DNA of 64,000 nucleotides from Desulfobacterales bacterium (GTDB taxonomy: Bacteria > Desulfobacterota > Desulfobacteria > Desulfobacterales > Desulfosarcinaceae), in NCBI GenBank assembly GCA_016218685.1, contig JACRDD010000010.1, positions 1 through 64,000 of the forward strand, given 5' to 3'. Position 1 is the first letter of the stretch, and each line of letters opens with the position of its first letter. Position numbers and translations under genes: made by a program. Below the pieces are notes generated by a model, which saw nothing but the letters and a program-made list of their open reading frames with translations, did not search any database and was not told where the DNA came from. Below are positions 41,323-53,437 of the stretch, piece after piece.

Positions 41323-42702
41323 GTGAAGCTGTTCAGAGCGAACTCTTCTTTCTTTCTTTGGGGTATTGCCCTGGGGGGCTTCATCCTTTTGGCCTTTCCA
41401 GGGACGGTCCCAGCCGAGGAGAGGCCGCCGTTGAGCCTTGCCGAAGCCATCGATACGGCGTTGCGTTTCAACCCCAATATCCACGCGGCGCGCCATCAGG
41501 TCGAAGCCGCCGTCGCCCAAACCACCCAGGCCCGTTCCGGATTGCTGCCCCAGGTGGATATATCCGAGACTTACAGCAAGACCAACAGCCCGCTGTGGGC
41601 CTTCGGCACCCGCCTCAATCAGGGGGTCATCACGACCGAAGATTTTTCACCGGATCGCCTCAACGATCCCGATGCCATCGATAACTTCAAAACCGCGCTG
41701 ACGCTGACCTGGCCGTTGTTCGATGGCGGCAAAACGTTGACCGGTTGGCGCCAGGCCGAGCGCAACCAGGAAGCCGGCCGCCTGGCCCTGCAGCGCAACG
41801 AGCAGATGGTAATTGCCCAGACCGCCTCGACCTACGCGGCCTGTCTGCTGGCCGTGGAGAACCGCAACGTGGTGACCCAAGCCCTGGAAACGGCGCGCGC
41901 CCACCTCAAGGTGGTCCAGGATCGGCAGCGCAGCGGCTTGGCCGTCAAGAGCGACGAGCTGCGGGCTCAGGTGCGTATTGCGGACCTGGAACAGCAGCAG
42001 CTCCAAGCTGAGAGCCAGATGCAGGTGGCCCTGGCCATGCTGGGGGCAACCATGGGACGGCCCGAAGCGGTTCCCGCGGCCAATGGACTGGAAACGGTCC
42101 TCGATGATACCGTAACCCCTCAAGGCGATCTGGACGGGTGGGTGGACCAGGCGCTGGCCCATCGGCCTGACCTCAAGCAGCTTAAAATCCAGGAAGAGAT
42201 TGCCCAGGCAGAGGTGTATCGCGCCCGCTCCGGCCACTACCCCTCCCTATCTTTGCAGGGCAACTACGAAATCAACACCGAACAATTCGAAGAGACCCAG
42301 GACAACTACTCCGTGGGCGCCGTGGTGCAACTGAATCTGTTCAGCGGCCAGCGCATTTCGGGGCAGTCCGCCGAAGCCAAAGCCTTGCTCTCCAGAATCC
42401 GCGCCATGCGCGAAGCTTTGGCCCTGGGCGTGCGGGTGGATGCCCAGCAGGCATACCACCGCACCCAAAGCGCCTGGCAGAGCATCGAGGTCGCCCGGCG
42501 TGCGGTAGCCCAGTCCGAAGAGGGATTGCGCATCGTGGCCGATCGGTACGAAAACGGCCTACTGGCCCTGGTCAGTCTGCTGGATGCCCAGGTGGCGCAT
42601 CAACAGGCCCAGACCCAGCATTTCAAGGCACTCCACGACTACACCGTGGCCCGCGTTGCCCTATCGCTGGCCAGCGGCGAGATCGATAAAAATTTCCACT
42701 GA
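41323..42702 (+). CDS. TolC-family outer-membrane efflux protein
   Basis: 459 residues with a GTG start and AAGGAG. A signal peptide (about residues 1-32) leads to a mature protein with two repeated TolC/OEP units: LSLAEAIDTALRFNPNIHAARHQVEAA at the start and the equivalent WVDQALAHRPDLKQLKIQEEIA near the middle. Each is followed by long coiled-coil helices that form the periplasmic tunnel. The family forms trimeric outer-membrane channels for type I secretion and RND efflux. First gene of an operon with an adaptor and an RND pump, so a complete tripartite system is encoded. Substrates unknown. Confidence 0.88.
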   Translation: MKLFRANSSFFLWGIALGGFILLAFPGTVPAEERPPLSLAEAIDTALRFNPNIHAARHQVEAAVAQTTQARSGLLPQVDISETYSKTNSPLWAFGTRLNQGVITTEDFSPDRLNDPDAIDNFKTALTLTWPLFDGGKTLTGWRQAERNQEAGRLALQRNEQMVIAQTASTYAACLLAVENRNVVTQALETARAHLKVVQDRQRSGLAVKSDELRAQVRIADLEQQQLQAESQMQVALAMLGATMGRPEAVPAANGLETVLDDTVTPQGDLDGWVDQALAHRPDLKQLKIQEEIAQAEVYRARSGHYPSLSLQGNYEINTEQFEETQDNYSVGAVVQLNLFSGQRISGQSAEAKALLSRIRAMREALALGVRVDAQQAYHRTQSAWQSIEVARRAVAQSEEGLRIVADRYENGLLALVSLLDAQVAHQQAQTQHFKALHDYTVARVALSLASGEIDKNFH

Positions 42703-42775
42703 TATGTGTGCCCGTGGTTGCGCCCACCGCGTCGATCGAATATGGGCCAATCCTAAAAAATGGATGGAGAGAGGC

Positions 42776-43941
42776 ATGACGTCTAAACCCGTTTCAATGG
42801 CCTTGATCTGGATGGCACTGCTCGCGCTGTTGTCGGCCTGTGGTCAGGAGATCGCTCCCGGCACCAGCGCTCCGGGAGCCGGACAAACGATAAAGGCACC
42901 GCTGGCCGAGGCGGTTATCAGCCAGGAGCCCGCCTATTACGAGGCCGTGGCAACGATCAACGCCCGCACGGCCAGCACCATCTCGTCCAAATTGATGGGC
43001 GCCGTCCTGGCGATTCATGTCAATGAGGGCGATCGGGTCAAAACCGGCGATCCGCTGATCACCATCGATGCCCGCACGGTCAAATCCCAGCGGGAACAGG
43101 CCGAGGCGGCCCTGCGGGAGGCGCGCCGAGCCGAGACTTCGGCGGTTTCGGCCCGCGATGCGGCCGCGGCGGCCTCCCAACTGGCCGTCTCCACGCTGGC
43201 GCGTTACCGTCCGCTGCTCCAAGAAAAGTCGGTCTCCCAGCAGGAGTTTGACGAGGTGGATTCCCGTGGCCGCCAGGCCAAAGCCGCACTTGCCCAGGCC
43301 GATGCCATGGTGGAGGCGGCCCGCTCGCGCATCCAGCAGGCCGAAGCCGCCGTCCGTCAGGCCAGCCTGGCCGAACGGGACGCCCAGGTGATCTCCCCCT
43401 ACGCCGGTCAGGTGGTGGCGCGCATGGTCGATGAGGGCGATCTGGCCTCACCCGGCACGCCGCTGCTCACCATCGAACAGGAGGGCCTCTTCTGCGCCGA
43501 TCTGCTGTTGCCCGAACGCTACATCCAGAGCGTCGCCGTGGGCGCGGCGGTCAAGGTGCGCGTGCCGGCCCTGGGCGACGTGGAAGCCAACGGCCAGGTG
43601 GGCCGCATCGTTCCGGCGGCCGATGCCCAGAGCCGCAGCTTCGAGGTCAAGGTGGCCATGCCCCAGGGCCTCGATCTGAAATCGGGCATGTTTGCCCGGG
43701 TCTTTATCCCCGTGGGCGGCACCGGCGGCTTGCTTGTGCCGGCCGCCGCCGTGGTCAGCGAAGGCCAGCTCACCGGCCTCTTTATCGTGGACGAACAGCA
43801 GATTGCCCATTTTCGGTTGGTGCGCATCGGCAAGAATTACGGCGACCGAGTGGAAATCCTCTCGGGTCTAAGTGCGGGGCAACGCTACATCCCGGCTATC
43901 CCGGCCGGCCTTAAGGACGGCATGCCGGTGGAGGCTATCCG

Positions 43942-43945
<4 letters not shown>
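42776..43945 (+). CDS. RND efflux periplasmic adaptor lipoprotein (membrane fusion protein)
   Basis: 389 residues from the ATG at 42776, preceded by GGAGAGAGG. A lipoprotein signal ends L-L-S-A-C at about residue 22, typical of RND adaptors anchored in the inner membrane. The biotinyl/lipoyl-like half-motifs flank a coiled-coil hairpin: [22 protein letters not shown] (about 78-99) and [23 protein letters not shown] (about 202-224), with an Ala/Arg/Glu-rich helical hairpin between. Beta-barrel and membrane-proximal domains follow, ending with [12 protein letters not shown]. It overlaps the RND pump gene by 4 bp (ATGA), so the two are translated together. Confidence 0.88.
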
Positions 43946-47199
<3,254 letters not shown>

Positions 47200-47221
47200 G
47201 CTGCCAACTAGAGATCGGCCT

Positions 47222-47884
47222 TCATTTTTTGGCCGGGCGTTTGGCTAGGGCAAGGTACTTGAGATACCCTTCCGCCGTGCGCTGGGGATCGATCTGGAGA
47301 ATTTGAGCCAGGGACTTGAGGAAGGATTTGAGGAACACCTCGGCCGGCAGGTCGTTCACCTGGTTGGCTTCGATCGACCTGATGGTGGAGGCCGAGATGC
47401 GGGTGATTTCGTAGATTTCGCCGATTTCGACCTCCAGGGCTTCGCGTAAGCGCTTCAGATCGCTGCCGGCTATGATGTCTTTGCCGAGAATTTCGGCCGT
47501 CAATTGTCTGATCTCTTCTTCCTTGGACTTTTGCTTGACCCAGGCCTGAAGGTCGCGGTGCTTGACCGGCGCCGGCCTCGCCGGGGCGGCAGCGGCGGGC
47601 TTTTCGGCTTTGCGCGCGAAGATCGACGGGTCGGCCAGTCCCGCATGCACCAGCATCTGGTTGTAAGCGGCGCGTTTGCTTTCATCCGCCAGGGTATGGT
47701 ACGCCTCGTCGATGGCTTGCAGCAGATCGCCGCGCTGCTCGTCCGAGAAGAGCTCATAGGTCACCAACGAGTTCTCGCCATAAATCTCCAACGCTTCCCG
47801 GTAGGCGCGCTGAATGGCGCTCGCATCGGCATCGAACGGCAATTTCAATATTTCGTAGTAGTTTTGATTTTCGAAGGTCTTCAT
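47222..47884 (-). CDS. DnaJ-like/helix-turn-helix fusion protein
   Basis: 220 residues. The N-terminus (about 1-75) resembles a J domain: NYYEILKLPFDADASAIQRAYREAL and AIDEAYHTLADESKRAAYNQML. The H-P-D tripeptide needed to stimulate Hsp70 is absent, so it is a degenerate J domain. After a Pro/Ala linker, the C-terminus (about 140-215) carries a RodZ-type helix-turn-helix: LKRLREALEVEIGEIYEITRI, then STIRSIEANQVNDLP and FLKSFLKSLAQIL. The start overlaps the stop of the MinD-like ATPase gene by 4 bp. The pairing suggests a regulator or localisation factor acting with that ATPase, for example in polar placement of surface structures (inference). Confidence 0.75.
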   Translation of the reverse strand: MKTFENQNYYEILKLPFDADASAIQRAYREALEIYGENSLVTYELFSDEQRGDLLQAIDEAYHTLADESKRAAYNQMLVHAGLADPSIFARKAEKPAAAAPARPAPVKHRDLQAWVKQKSKEEEIRQLTAEILGKDIIAGSDLKRLREALEVEIGEIYEITRISASTIRSIEANQVNDLPAEVFLKSFLKSLAQILQIDPQRTAEGYLKYLALAKRPAKK

Positions 47885-48924
47885 GGCACCTTGACCGTTG
47901 TATGGGAGGCGACCCGTTTGGGGGCCAACTGATCCACGATGGCCCTGAAATCCGTGGCAGTCTTGCTCTCTGGGAATTGCAGGGTGAACAGGTTCTTGCT
48001 CAAAATCGAGTCGGTGACCCGTTCATCGTAATCGATATGGCCCAAAAATTCAAAAGGCGAATAAAAATGCCGATTGCAGACAGTCTTGATTTTTTCGCCC
48101 AGGGCGCTGTCGGTGTTCTTGCGGAACTGATTGAGGATGAATTTGAACTGAAGGCGGCGAATGCTGTCGCGCAGAAACATCTCCATGCCCGGGTCGTATT
48201 TGAGCACGATATCGACAATGTCATTATAGCGCAAGGCCTGAGGGCCATTGTCCTGGGCGGCGTCTTTGACGATTTTGTGAAACGCGTTGTGGCTGATGAC
48301 CTGTTTGAGCTTGCGCAAATAGGCCGCCTTGATGAAGCGGAAAGCATTTTCGATGGCCGTGGGTTCCGGCGTGCAGACGAAAATGCCGCGGTCGGAGGCC
48401 AGGAAAAAATCGAGGGTGTTGAAATGGGTACCGGCGCCCAGGTCGAGCAGGACGCAGTCATAGGAGAGCCTCTGAATGGCGTTGATCAATTTGATCTTTT
48501 GGGCGTGATAGAGATTGGCGATCTCCATGGAACAATGCAGCGAGCTGATAAAACTGAGGTTGGAGATATGGGTAGGGACGGCAACCTGTTCAAGCCGGTT
48601 TTCGGTCTTGTCTAGAAAGCGGTCGAGGCCGCTGGCGGGACTTTTGATCCCCAGCAACGTGTGCAGGTTGGAGCCGCCCAGGTCCAGGTCGATTAGAATG
48701 ACGCGGTGGCCGCGTTTGGCCATCAGGGCGCCGAGATTGGCGGAGATGAAGCTTTTCCCGACGCCGCCTTTGCCACCACCGATAGGAAAGATAACCGGCA
48801 TAGGCTTTTCAACTACAGAGCGATCGCAATGAAGTTTGATGCACCGCAACTCTCCACTTACGCAGGTCTCCTGCGAACGGCATGCCGCGGAAGGTTGCGC
48901 GGCATTGTCCGAATGCGCCATCAT
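47881..48924 (-). CDS. MinD/ParA-family ATPase (FlhG-like)
   Basis: 347 residues if started at 48924; an internal ATG at 48801 (MPVIFPIGGG) would give 306. Neither has a clear ribosome-binding site. The deviant Walker A motif is GGGKGGVGKSF (about 49-59 in the long form), with the signature Lys of the MinD group. Switch I and II are present as LIDLDLGGSNLHTLLG (about 78-93) and DCVLLDLGAGTHFN. FLASDRGIFVCTPEPTAIENA is typical of the FlhG/YlxH branch, which sets flagellar number or position. The protein ends TTVKVP without an obvious membrane helix. No flagellar genes are in the window. Operon with the J-domain/HTH gene. Confidence 0.82.
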   Translation of the reverse strand: MMAHSDNAAQPSAACRSQETCVSGELRCIKLHCDRSVVEKPMPVIFPIGGGKGGVGKSFISANLGALMAKRGHRVILIDLDLGGSNLHTLLGIKSPASGLDRFLDKTENRLEQVAVPTHISNLSFISSLHCSMEIANLYHAQKIKLINAIQRLSYDCVLLDLGAGTHFNTLDFFLASDRGIFVCTPEPTAIENAFRFIKAAYLRKLKQVISHNAFHKIVKDAAQDNGPQALRYNDIVDIVLKYDPGMEMFLRDSIRRLQFKFILNQFRKNTDSALGEKIKTVCNRHFYSPFEFLGHIDYDERVTDSILSKNLFTLQFPESKTATDFRAIVDQLAPKRVASHTTVKVP

Positions 48925-49013
48925 AGTATCAACGGGGGCGGCTTGTAAACTGGCGGTTGAAAAAAGGGCCGGTAATTGTTAAAAATACGGTAACCCAAAA
49001 AAGGGAGAAGGCT

Positions 49014-49400
49014 TTGGCCGTCCAGACCACCATAGATGCTGCCGCCGGGATCATCACCCATAAGGTGACGGGCGACTTACTGATCGAGGATGTCCAGCAG
49101 GCGTTCGCCGTGAGAACGGGCCATCCGGATTACCGGCCCGGGATGAGTATCCTGTGGGATTTGAGCCAAGCCAACGCCTCCCGCATGACATCCTCCGACA
49201 TCCGCAGGATCGCCGGCCAAAACAAGGCGCGGCTGAAAAAAGCGGGGGTCCCTTACAAGGCCGCGTTTCTGGCACCCCGGGATATCGAATTCGGCCTCTC
49301 CCGAATGTACGAGATGTTCGCCGATGCGTCGCTGGTGGAAAACCGGGTCTTCCGGAGCCTGGAAGATGCCCGCCGCTGGCTATCCTCGACGGACGGTTGA
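49014..49400 (+). CDS. SpoIIAA/STAS-like small protein
   Basis: 128 residues with a TTG start at 49014 chosen because GGGAGAAGG lies directly upstream; the frame is open to an earlier TTG at 48957 without a good site. The fold pattern is that of SpoIIAA-like/STAS-like proteins: beta strands TTIDAAAGIITHKVTGDL, helix LIEDVQQAFAVRTGHP, strand GMSILWDLSQAN, helix SSDIRRIAGQNKARL, strand YKAAFLAPRD, then helices ending SLEDARRWL. Function is not known. Divergent from the MinD-like ATPase and convergent with the aldo/keto reductase gene. Confidence 0.65.
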   Translation: MAVQTTIDAAAGIITHKVTGDLLIEDVQQAFAVRTGHPDYRPGMSILWDLSQANASRMTSSDIRRIAGQNKARLKKAGVPYKAAFLAPRDIEFGLSRMYEMFADASLVENRVFRSLEDARRWLSSTDG

Positions 49401-49419
49401 AAGACTGCTCCTTCTCCTT

Positions 49420-50661
49420 TCAAACAAAATCTTCCAAGGCTTCACGCATCAGACGGCCGATGGGCATGCGCTGCGGACAGCGGTCTTCGGCCGCGCTGAA
49501 GTCCGCGCTGGCCAGCTCGCGGCGCATGGACCCAGGCAGGTTGGCGAAGTGCTCCCGGGCCCATTCGGAGCGGCCATAGCCACGACTGTACATGTGGTAG
49601 CGCATGATGTCGCTGATGGGCAGTCGGGAGGAAAGGGTCGCTTCGCAGATCCGGCCGCAGCCGGTGCAGTAGTTGGCGGCCGTGGCGCAGGCGTACTGCT
49701 CGAGCAGGCGCATTTCACCGGAGGAGAGCGCCGTGGGGTCCACGGCGGCGTCGGCATTGGCTTTGAGCAGGCGCATGCTGTCCATCTGGGAGCAGAGGCA
49801 GGCGATGAGCGGGTTTTGCCAAACCGATTTGAGCTTGGCTTGCTCTTCGCTCCAGCCTTTCTGACGGAATTGATTGGCCAGGGCCTCCTTGGCCACATCG
49901 CCCTTGCTCCAATCGTACCAGGAGCCCTTGGCCTGGGTCTTCATGGCGGTCAGGCCGATGCCGGCCTGGGCGCAGGCCTTTACAGCCGCAGCCATTTCGG
50001 GCGAGCTCATGTTGCGATAGTTGTAGGTGAGCATGATGCCGTCGATCCAGGGCAGCTTGGATGCACCCATCAGCAGTTCGGCCATGTTGGCATGGGTGCT
50101 GAAGCCGAAGAGGCGAATCTTGCCGTCCTTTTTGGCCTTTTCGGCCCATTGGCGCGCATCGTCGTTGAGCTCGGCCAGGCTCTTGACCCCGTGCAGGAAG
50201 TACAAATCGATGTAGTTGGTCTGCATACGTTCCAGGGAGCGGTCCAACAGCTTGCTGATGTCTTCGGGATTGCGGGCGCAGGATTTGGTCACCAGGAAGA
50301 TCTTCTCGCGTTCCTGGGGGTACTTGCTGAAATACTTGCCGATGCCCGCTTCGCTGCCGGCATGATAGCAGTCGGCCGTATCCCAGTAGGTGATGCCCCA
50401 GTTGACCGCCTGTTTGAGCATCAGTTGGTTGGCTTCCAGATCGAACATGCCGCCCAGTCCGAGAATCGAAACCTGCCTGCCGCTTTTGCCGAAGGGCCGG
50501 GTCGGCACCTTGAAGTCGCCGGCCTTGGGAACCGCCGGCACGGCCGGTTGCGCCCCGGAAGGCGCAGCCACGGCATAACCGGCCAATAGCGAGCCCGCCC
50601 CGGCCACGCCGGCGCTCTTTAGAAACTGACGTCGGGAAAAACCTTTTTTTTCTTCATTCAT
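49420..50661 (-). CDS. Tat-exported aldo/keto reductase with C-terminal Fe-S motif
   Basis: 413 residues from the ATG at 50661, preceded by GGGAGG. A twin-arginine signal (F-S-R-R-Q-F-L-K, about 8-15) means export in folded form, with cofactor already bound. The body is an aldo/keto reductase barrel: VSILGLGGMFDLEANQ, then the catalytic Asp and Tyr in YWDTADCYHAG, Lys in LVTKSCARN and His in DLYFLHGVK, so the tetrad is complete. Near the C-terminus Y-C-T-G-C-G-R-I-C-E with an earlier Cys (ACATAANYC) can hold a [4Fe-4S] cluster. A periplasmic aldo/keto reductase with an Fe-S site is unusual because NAD(P)H is not found there. First gene of an operon with Fe-S, DUF362 and DUF6599-like genes (transcribed last in order). 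Confidence 0.85.
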   Translation of the reverse strand: MNEEKKGFSRRQFLKSAGVAGAGSLLAGYAVAAPSGAQPAVPAVPKAGDFKVPTRPFGKSGRQVSILGLGGMFDLEANQLMLKQAVNWGITYWDTADCYHAGSEAGIGKYFSKYPQEREKIFLVTKSCARNPEDISKLLDRSLERMQTNYIDLYFLHGVKSLAELNDDARQWAEKAKKDGKIRLFGFSTHANMAELLMGASKLPWIDGIMLTYNYRNMSSPEMAAAVKACAQAGIGLTAMKTQAKGSWYDWSKGDVAKEALANQFRQKGWSEEQAKLKSVWQNPLIACLCSQMDSMRLLKANADAAVDPTALSSGEMRLLEQYACATAANYCTGCGRICEATLSSRLPISDIMRYHMYSRGYGRSEWAREHFANLPGSMRRELASADFSAAEDRCPQRMPIGRLMREALEDFV

Positions 50662-50675
50662 GGTCGCCTCCCTTC

Positions 50676-52460
50676 TCAAAAAAGAATCAACTTGTGGTTT
50701 CGCTGCCGGGACTCGTTTTCGGCCGTCACCCGGATCGCTCGCCGGCCCTGCACGGGGCACTCATGCTCGCACACACCGCAGCCGATGCAGCGGGCCGGAT
50801 CCACGTAGGGCTGCTGTAAACGGATCAGGATCTCCAGGGTACCGCCCACCGCCGGCATCTTTTCGGCCGCTCCCGAAGCTATGATCAGTGCGTCGGCATC
50901 GTTGGCGGCGATAGCCATGGGATCTCCATCTTCACCGCGGCAGAAGTAATCGCCCGTGCCGTATCGGCCGGGGATGAGCGTTGCCGCCACAACGACCCGG
51001 GATGCGGCCACCGCCCGCACGGTATGGCGGCCATCGCGCACTGGCTGCCACACCTCCCGGGTGAAGATCGCCTTGGGACTCACCGGGCAGTTCTCCTGGC
51101 AGACGATGCAGGGCGTATCCATGGCCCACGGCAGGCAGCGGCCGCGATCCACGAAGGCCATGCCCAGGCGCAGCGGCCCGGTTTGGGCGAAGGCGCCCCG
51201 GCCCAGGCGCTCGTCCACGCTCAGGGGCCGCAGGGCGGCCGTGGGGCAGACATGGCTGCACGCCACGCAGTTATGCTGGCAACCGCTGCTGCCCACGCGG
51301 AAATCGAGCATGGGGGTCCACAAGCCCTCGAACCCGCTTTGCAGACCGGCCGGCCGAATCACCTGGGTCGGGCAAACCCGCATGCACTGGCCGCATTTGA
51401 GGCAGCGGGCCAGAAAATCGGCTTCGGCCAGGGCCCCGGGCGGGCGGACAACCTCCGGATTCCAGCCGGCGGCCGCGGCCCCATCCAGGCGCAGCAGGGG
51501 CGCGGCCACCACTCCGGTCGCCAGGCAGGCCATCACCTGGCGCCGGGTCCAATCGGGGCTTGCGTGCTGGCCGGCAGCCGAGGGTTGTGTCCGATACCCT
51601 ATCAGATCATGACGGCACGGGTCCAGGCAGTTCATGCAGAGCACGCACTCGCTGACGCGGATGGTTCCGGCCGGCGCGCAGGCTCCCTCGCAATCCCTTT
51701 CGCACAAGCGGCAGTCGGCGCAGCGGTTTTCTTTTTTGCCGATGCGCCAGATGCTCCAGCGGCCGAGCAGCCCCAGCAGGGCACCCAGGGGGCAGACAAA
51801 CCGGCAGTAAAAGCGCGGCACCCACAGGCAGAGCAGGGTGAAGATCAGAAAGATCGCGCCGATGGACATGGCGCCGGGGTAGATCCGGCCTTCGGCCAGG
51901 GGAATCACGAATAGATTGAACGTGCGGTGCATCAAGGCGATGGGGTCCAGCAGGCCGGTTTGCAGGGCGGCCGCCAGCCAGCCGCTTGGGGGCGCGTCGG
52001 ATGGCCCCGGAACGCCGCTCAAGATCCACTGTATCAGGTCGCCGGCCGCCGCCGCCAGCAGGGCCGCCAGCAGCCAGTATTTGACGCGCTGGGCCGGGTG
52101 GGGGCGATTGCGGGCGATCTTGTCGGAAGCCGGCAGGCCGCGCTTGCCCAGGTAGCCCATGAACTGCTGCCAGGCGCCGAAGGGACAGAGCCAGCCACAG
52201 AACCAGCGACCCAGAAAGAGGGTCAGCCCCAGGGTGACGACGCCCCAGAGCAAGCCGGCATAGATGGTGTGGGTGGCGAGCAGCAGGCCGAGGCCGCTGA
52301 GGGGATCGAGTTGTAAAAACCAGTTGATGGGCCAGCCGCGCAGTTGAGAGAAGCGTTCGCCGACGGTGGCCACCACGCAGAACCAGACGAAAAGCGCGAA
52401 GAAAAAGATCTGGCTGATGCGGCGGGTGATCACAATAGGCATGGAATTTTCGAACCTCAT
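50676..52460 (-). CDS. Membrane-bound polyferredoxin (NapH/MauM-like 4Fe-4S protein)
   Basis: 594 residues. The N-terminal half has about five transmembrane helices and the NapH-type motif G-R-W-F-C-G-W-L-C-P-F-G (about 85-96), repeated as FYCRFVCPLGALLGL (about 218-232), each binding cluster on the cytoplasmic face. Several ferredoxin motifs follow: CRLCERDCEGACAPAG, CVLCMNCLDPC, CLKCGQCMRVCPTQV, CVACSHVCPTAAL, CIVCQENCPVSP and finally CIGCGVCEHECP, five to six clusters in all. A second Arg-rich segment with a hydrophobic stretch (TRRQVMACLATGVVAAP) lies mid-protein. It probably carries electrons between quinone and the exported partners. Start overlaps the DUF362 stop (ATGA). Confidence 0.85.
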   Translation of the reverse strand: MRFENSMPIVITRRISQIFFFALFVWFCVVATVGERFSQLRGWPINWFLQLDPLSGLGLLLATHTIYAGLLWGVVTLGLTLFLGRWFCGWLCPFGAWQQFMGYLGKRGLPASDKIARNRPHPAQRVKYWLLAALLAAAAGDLIQWILSGVPGPSDAPPSGWLAAALQTGLLDPIALMHRTFNLFVIPLAEGRIYPGAMSIGAIFLIFTLLCLWVPRFYCRFVCPLGALLGLLGRWSIWRIGKKENRCADCRLCERDCEGACAPAGTIRVSECVLCMNCLDPCRHDLIGYRTQPSAAGQHASPDWTRRQVMACLATGVVAAPLLRLDGAAAAGWNPEVVRPPGALAEADFLARCLKCGQCMRVCPTQVIRPAGLQSGFEGLWTPMLDFRVGSSGCQHNCVACSHVCPTAALRPLSVDERLGRGAFAQTGPLRLGMAFVDRGRCLPWAMDTPCIVCQENCPVSPKAIFTREVWQPVRDGRHTVRAVAASRVVVAATLIPGRYGTGDYFCRGEDGDPMAIAANDADALIIASGAAEKMPAVGGTLEILIRLQQPYVDPARCIGCGVCEHECPVQGRRAIRVTAENESRQRNHKLILF

Positions 52461-53437
52461 TTTACAAGCAGTGAGCGATAATCCACCGTTCCCGCGCCCA
52501 AACGTTCGGCCATGCGCAGGTGGGGCAGGTCGTCCACGGTTTTGTCCAGCAGGGCCGCGCCGGCGGCATCCACGGCCACCGGGTCGGTGCCGGCGATCAG
52601 GGTCTGGGTCGGCTTGAGATCGTCCAGGGACCCGCCGGTCGGTCCGTTGCGAATCATGCTCTGGGTGCCATCCAGGATCACCAGGGTGGGCCGGATCAGC
52701 AGGGCCAGTTCGGCGATGATGGTGTGAATCTCCTGGTGAAAGATGTTGCGCCGGCCGCCCAGCAGGCCGTACCAGTTCTTCAGGGCCATCGAGGCGCCGC
52801 TGCGGTGGTGGTCCTTGACCGGCGAAAGGCCGATGACTTTATCGACGCGGCGCAGCGGCTCGCGCAACAGGGGCCAATGCCGGATGAGACGGCCGTGGGG
52901 CAGGCTGTAGTTCTCGAAGCGGCGCGCTTCGGGCAGGATCACCTGGGCCCCGGCCGATTGGGCTGCCGCGGCGATGCCGCTGAGGGCAAAGCAACTGGCC
53001 GGATCGTTGATGGGGTTGTCGGTGACCAGCACCTGGCGCGCGCCGGCCTGGAAGCACAAGCGCGCCACGTGGGAGACGATGTCCGGGTGGGTGGTGGCCC
53101 CCAGCATGGGCGGCGCGGCAAAAGCGGCGTTGACCTTGAGCAGGACCCGGTCCCCGGCGCGGATGAAGCGCTGCATGCCGCCTAAGGCGGCCAGGGCCGC
53201 TGTTACATTGGCGCCGCGCTCGGCGCCGTGGACCACTGCCAGGCGCTTGGCCTGGTCGGGAATGGAATAATCGGGCAGCGGATCGCCCGCAGCGATCTCT
53301 TCTTCGGGCCGCGGCCCCCGGCGGTCCCAGAAGGCCCAGCCCAGGGCGCCGATGCCCAGGGTGCCCAGACCGGCCCGCAGCAGGCGATTCAGAAACCAGC
53401 GGCGATCGGCAGGGGGAGGCGGGGAAATGGCCTTCAT
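52457..53437 (-). CDS. DUF362 domain protein with Tat-like signal
   Basis: 326 residues. The N-terminus has D-R-R-W-F-L-N-R followed by a hydrophobic stretch (AGLGTLGIGALGWAF), a Tat-like signal or anchor. The body matches DUF362: VLLKVNAAFAAPPMLGATTHPDIV (about 95-118), VLVTDNPINDPASCF, LPEARRFENYSLP, VIGLSPVKDHHRSGASMALKNWYGLLGG and LVILDGTQSMIRNGPTGG. DUF362 proteins are of unknown function, often fused to or encoded beside ferredoxins in anaerobes. It overlaps both neighbours by 4 bp, so the set DUF6599-like, DUF362 and polyferredoxin is translationally coupled. Confidence 0.82.
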   Translation of the reverse strand: MKAISPPPPADRRWFLNRLLRAGLGTLGIGALGWAFWDRRGPRPEEEIAAGDPLPDYSIPDQAKRLAVVHGAERGANVTAALAALGGMQRFIRAGDRVLLKVNAAFAAPPMLGATTHPDIVSHVARLCFQAGARQVLVTDNPINDPASCFALSGIAAAAQSAGAQVILPEARRFENYSLPHGRLIRHWPLLREPLRRVDKVIGLSPVKDHHRSGASMALKNWYGLLGGRRNIFHQEIHTIIAELALLIRPTLVILDGTQSMIRNGPTGGSLDDLKPTQTLIAGTDPVAVDAAGAALLDKTVDDLPHLRMAERLGAGTVDYRSLLVK

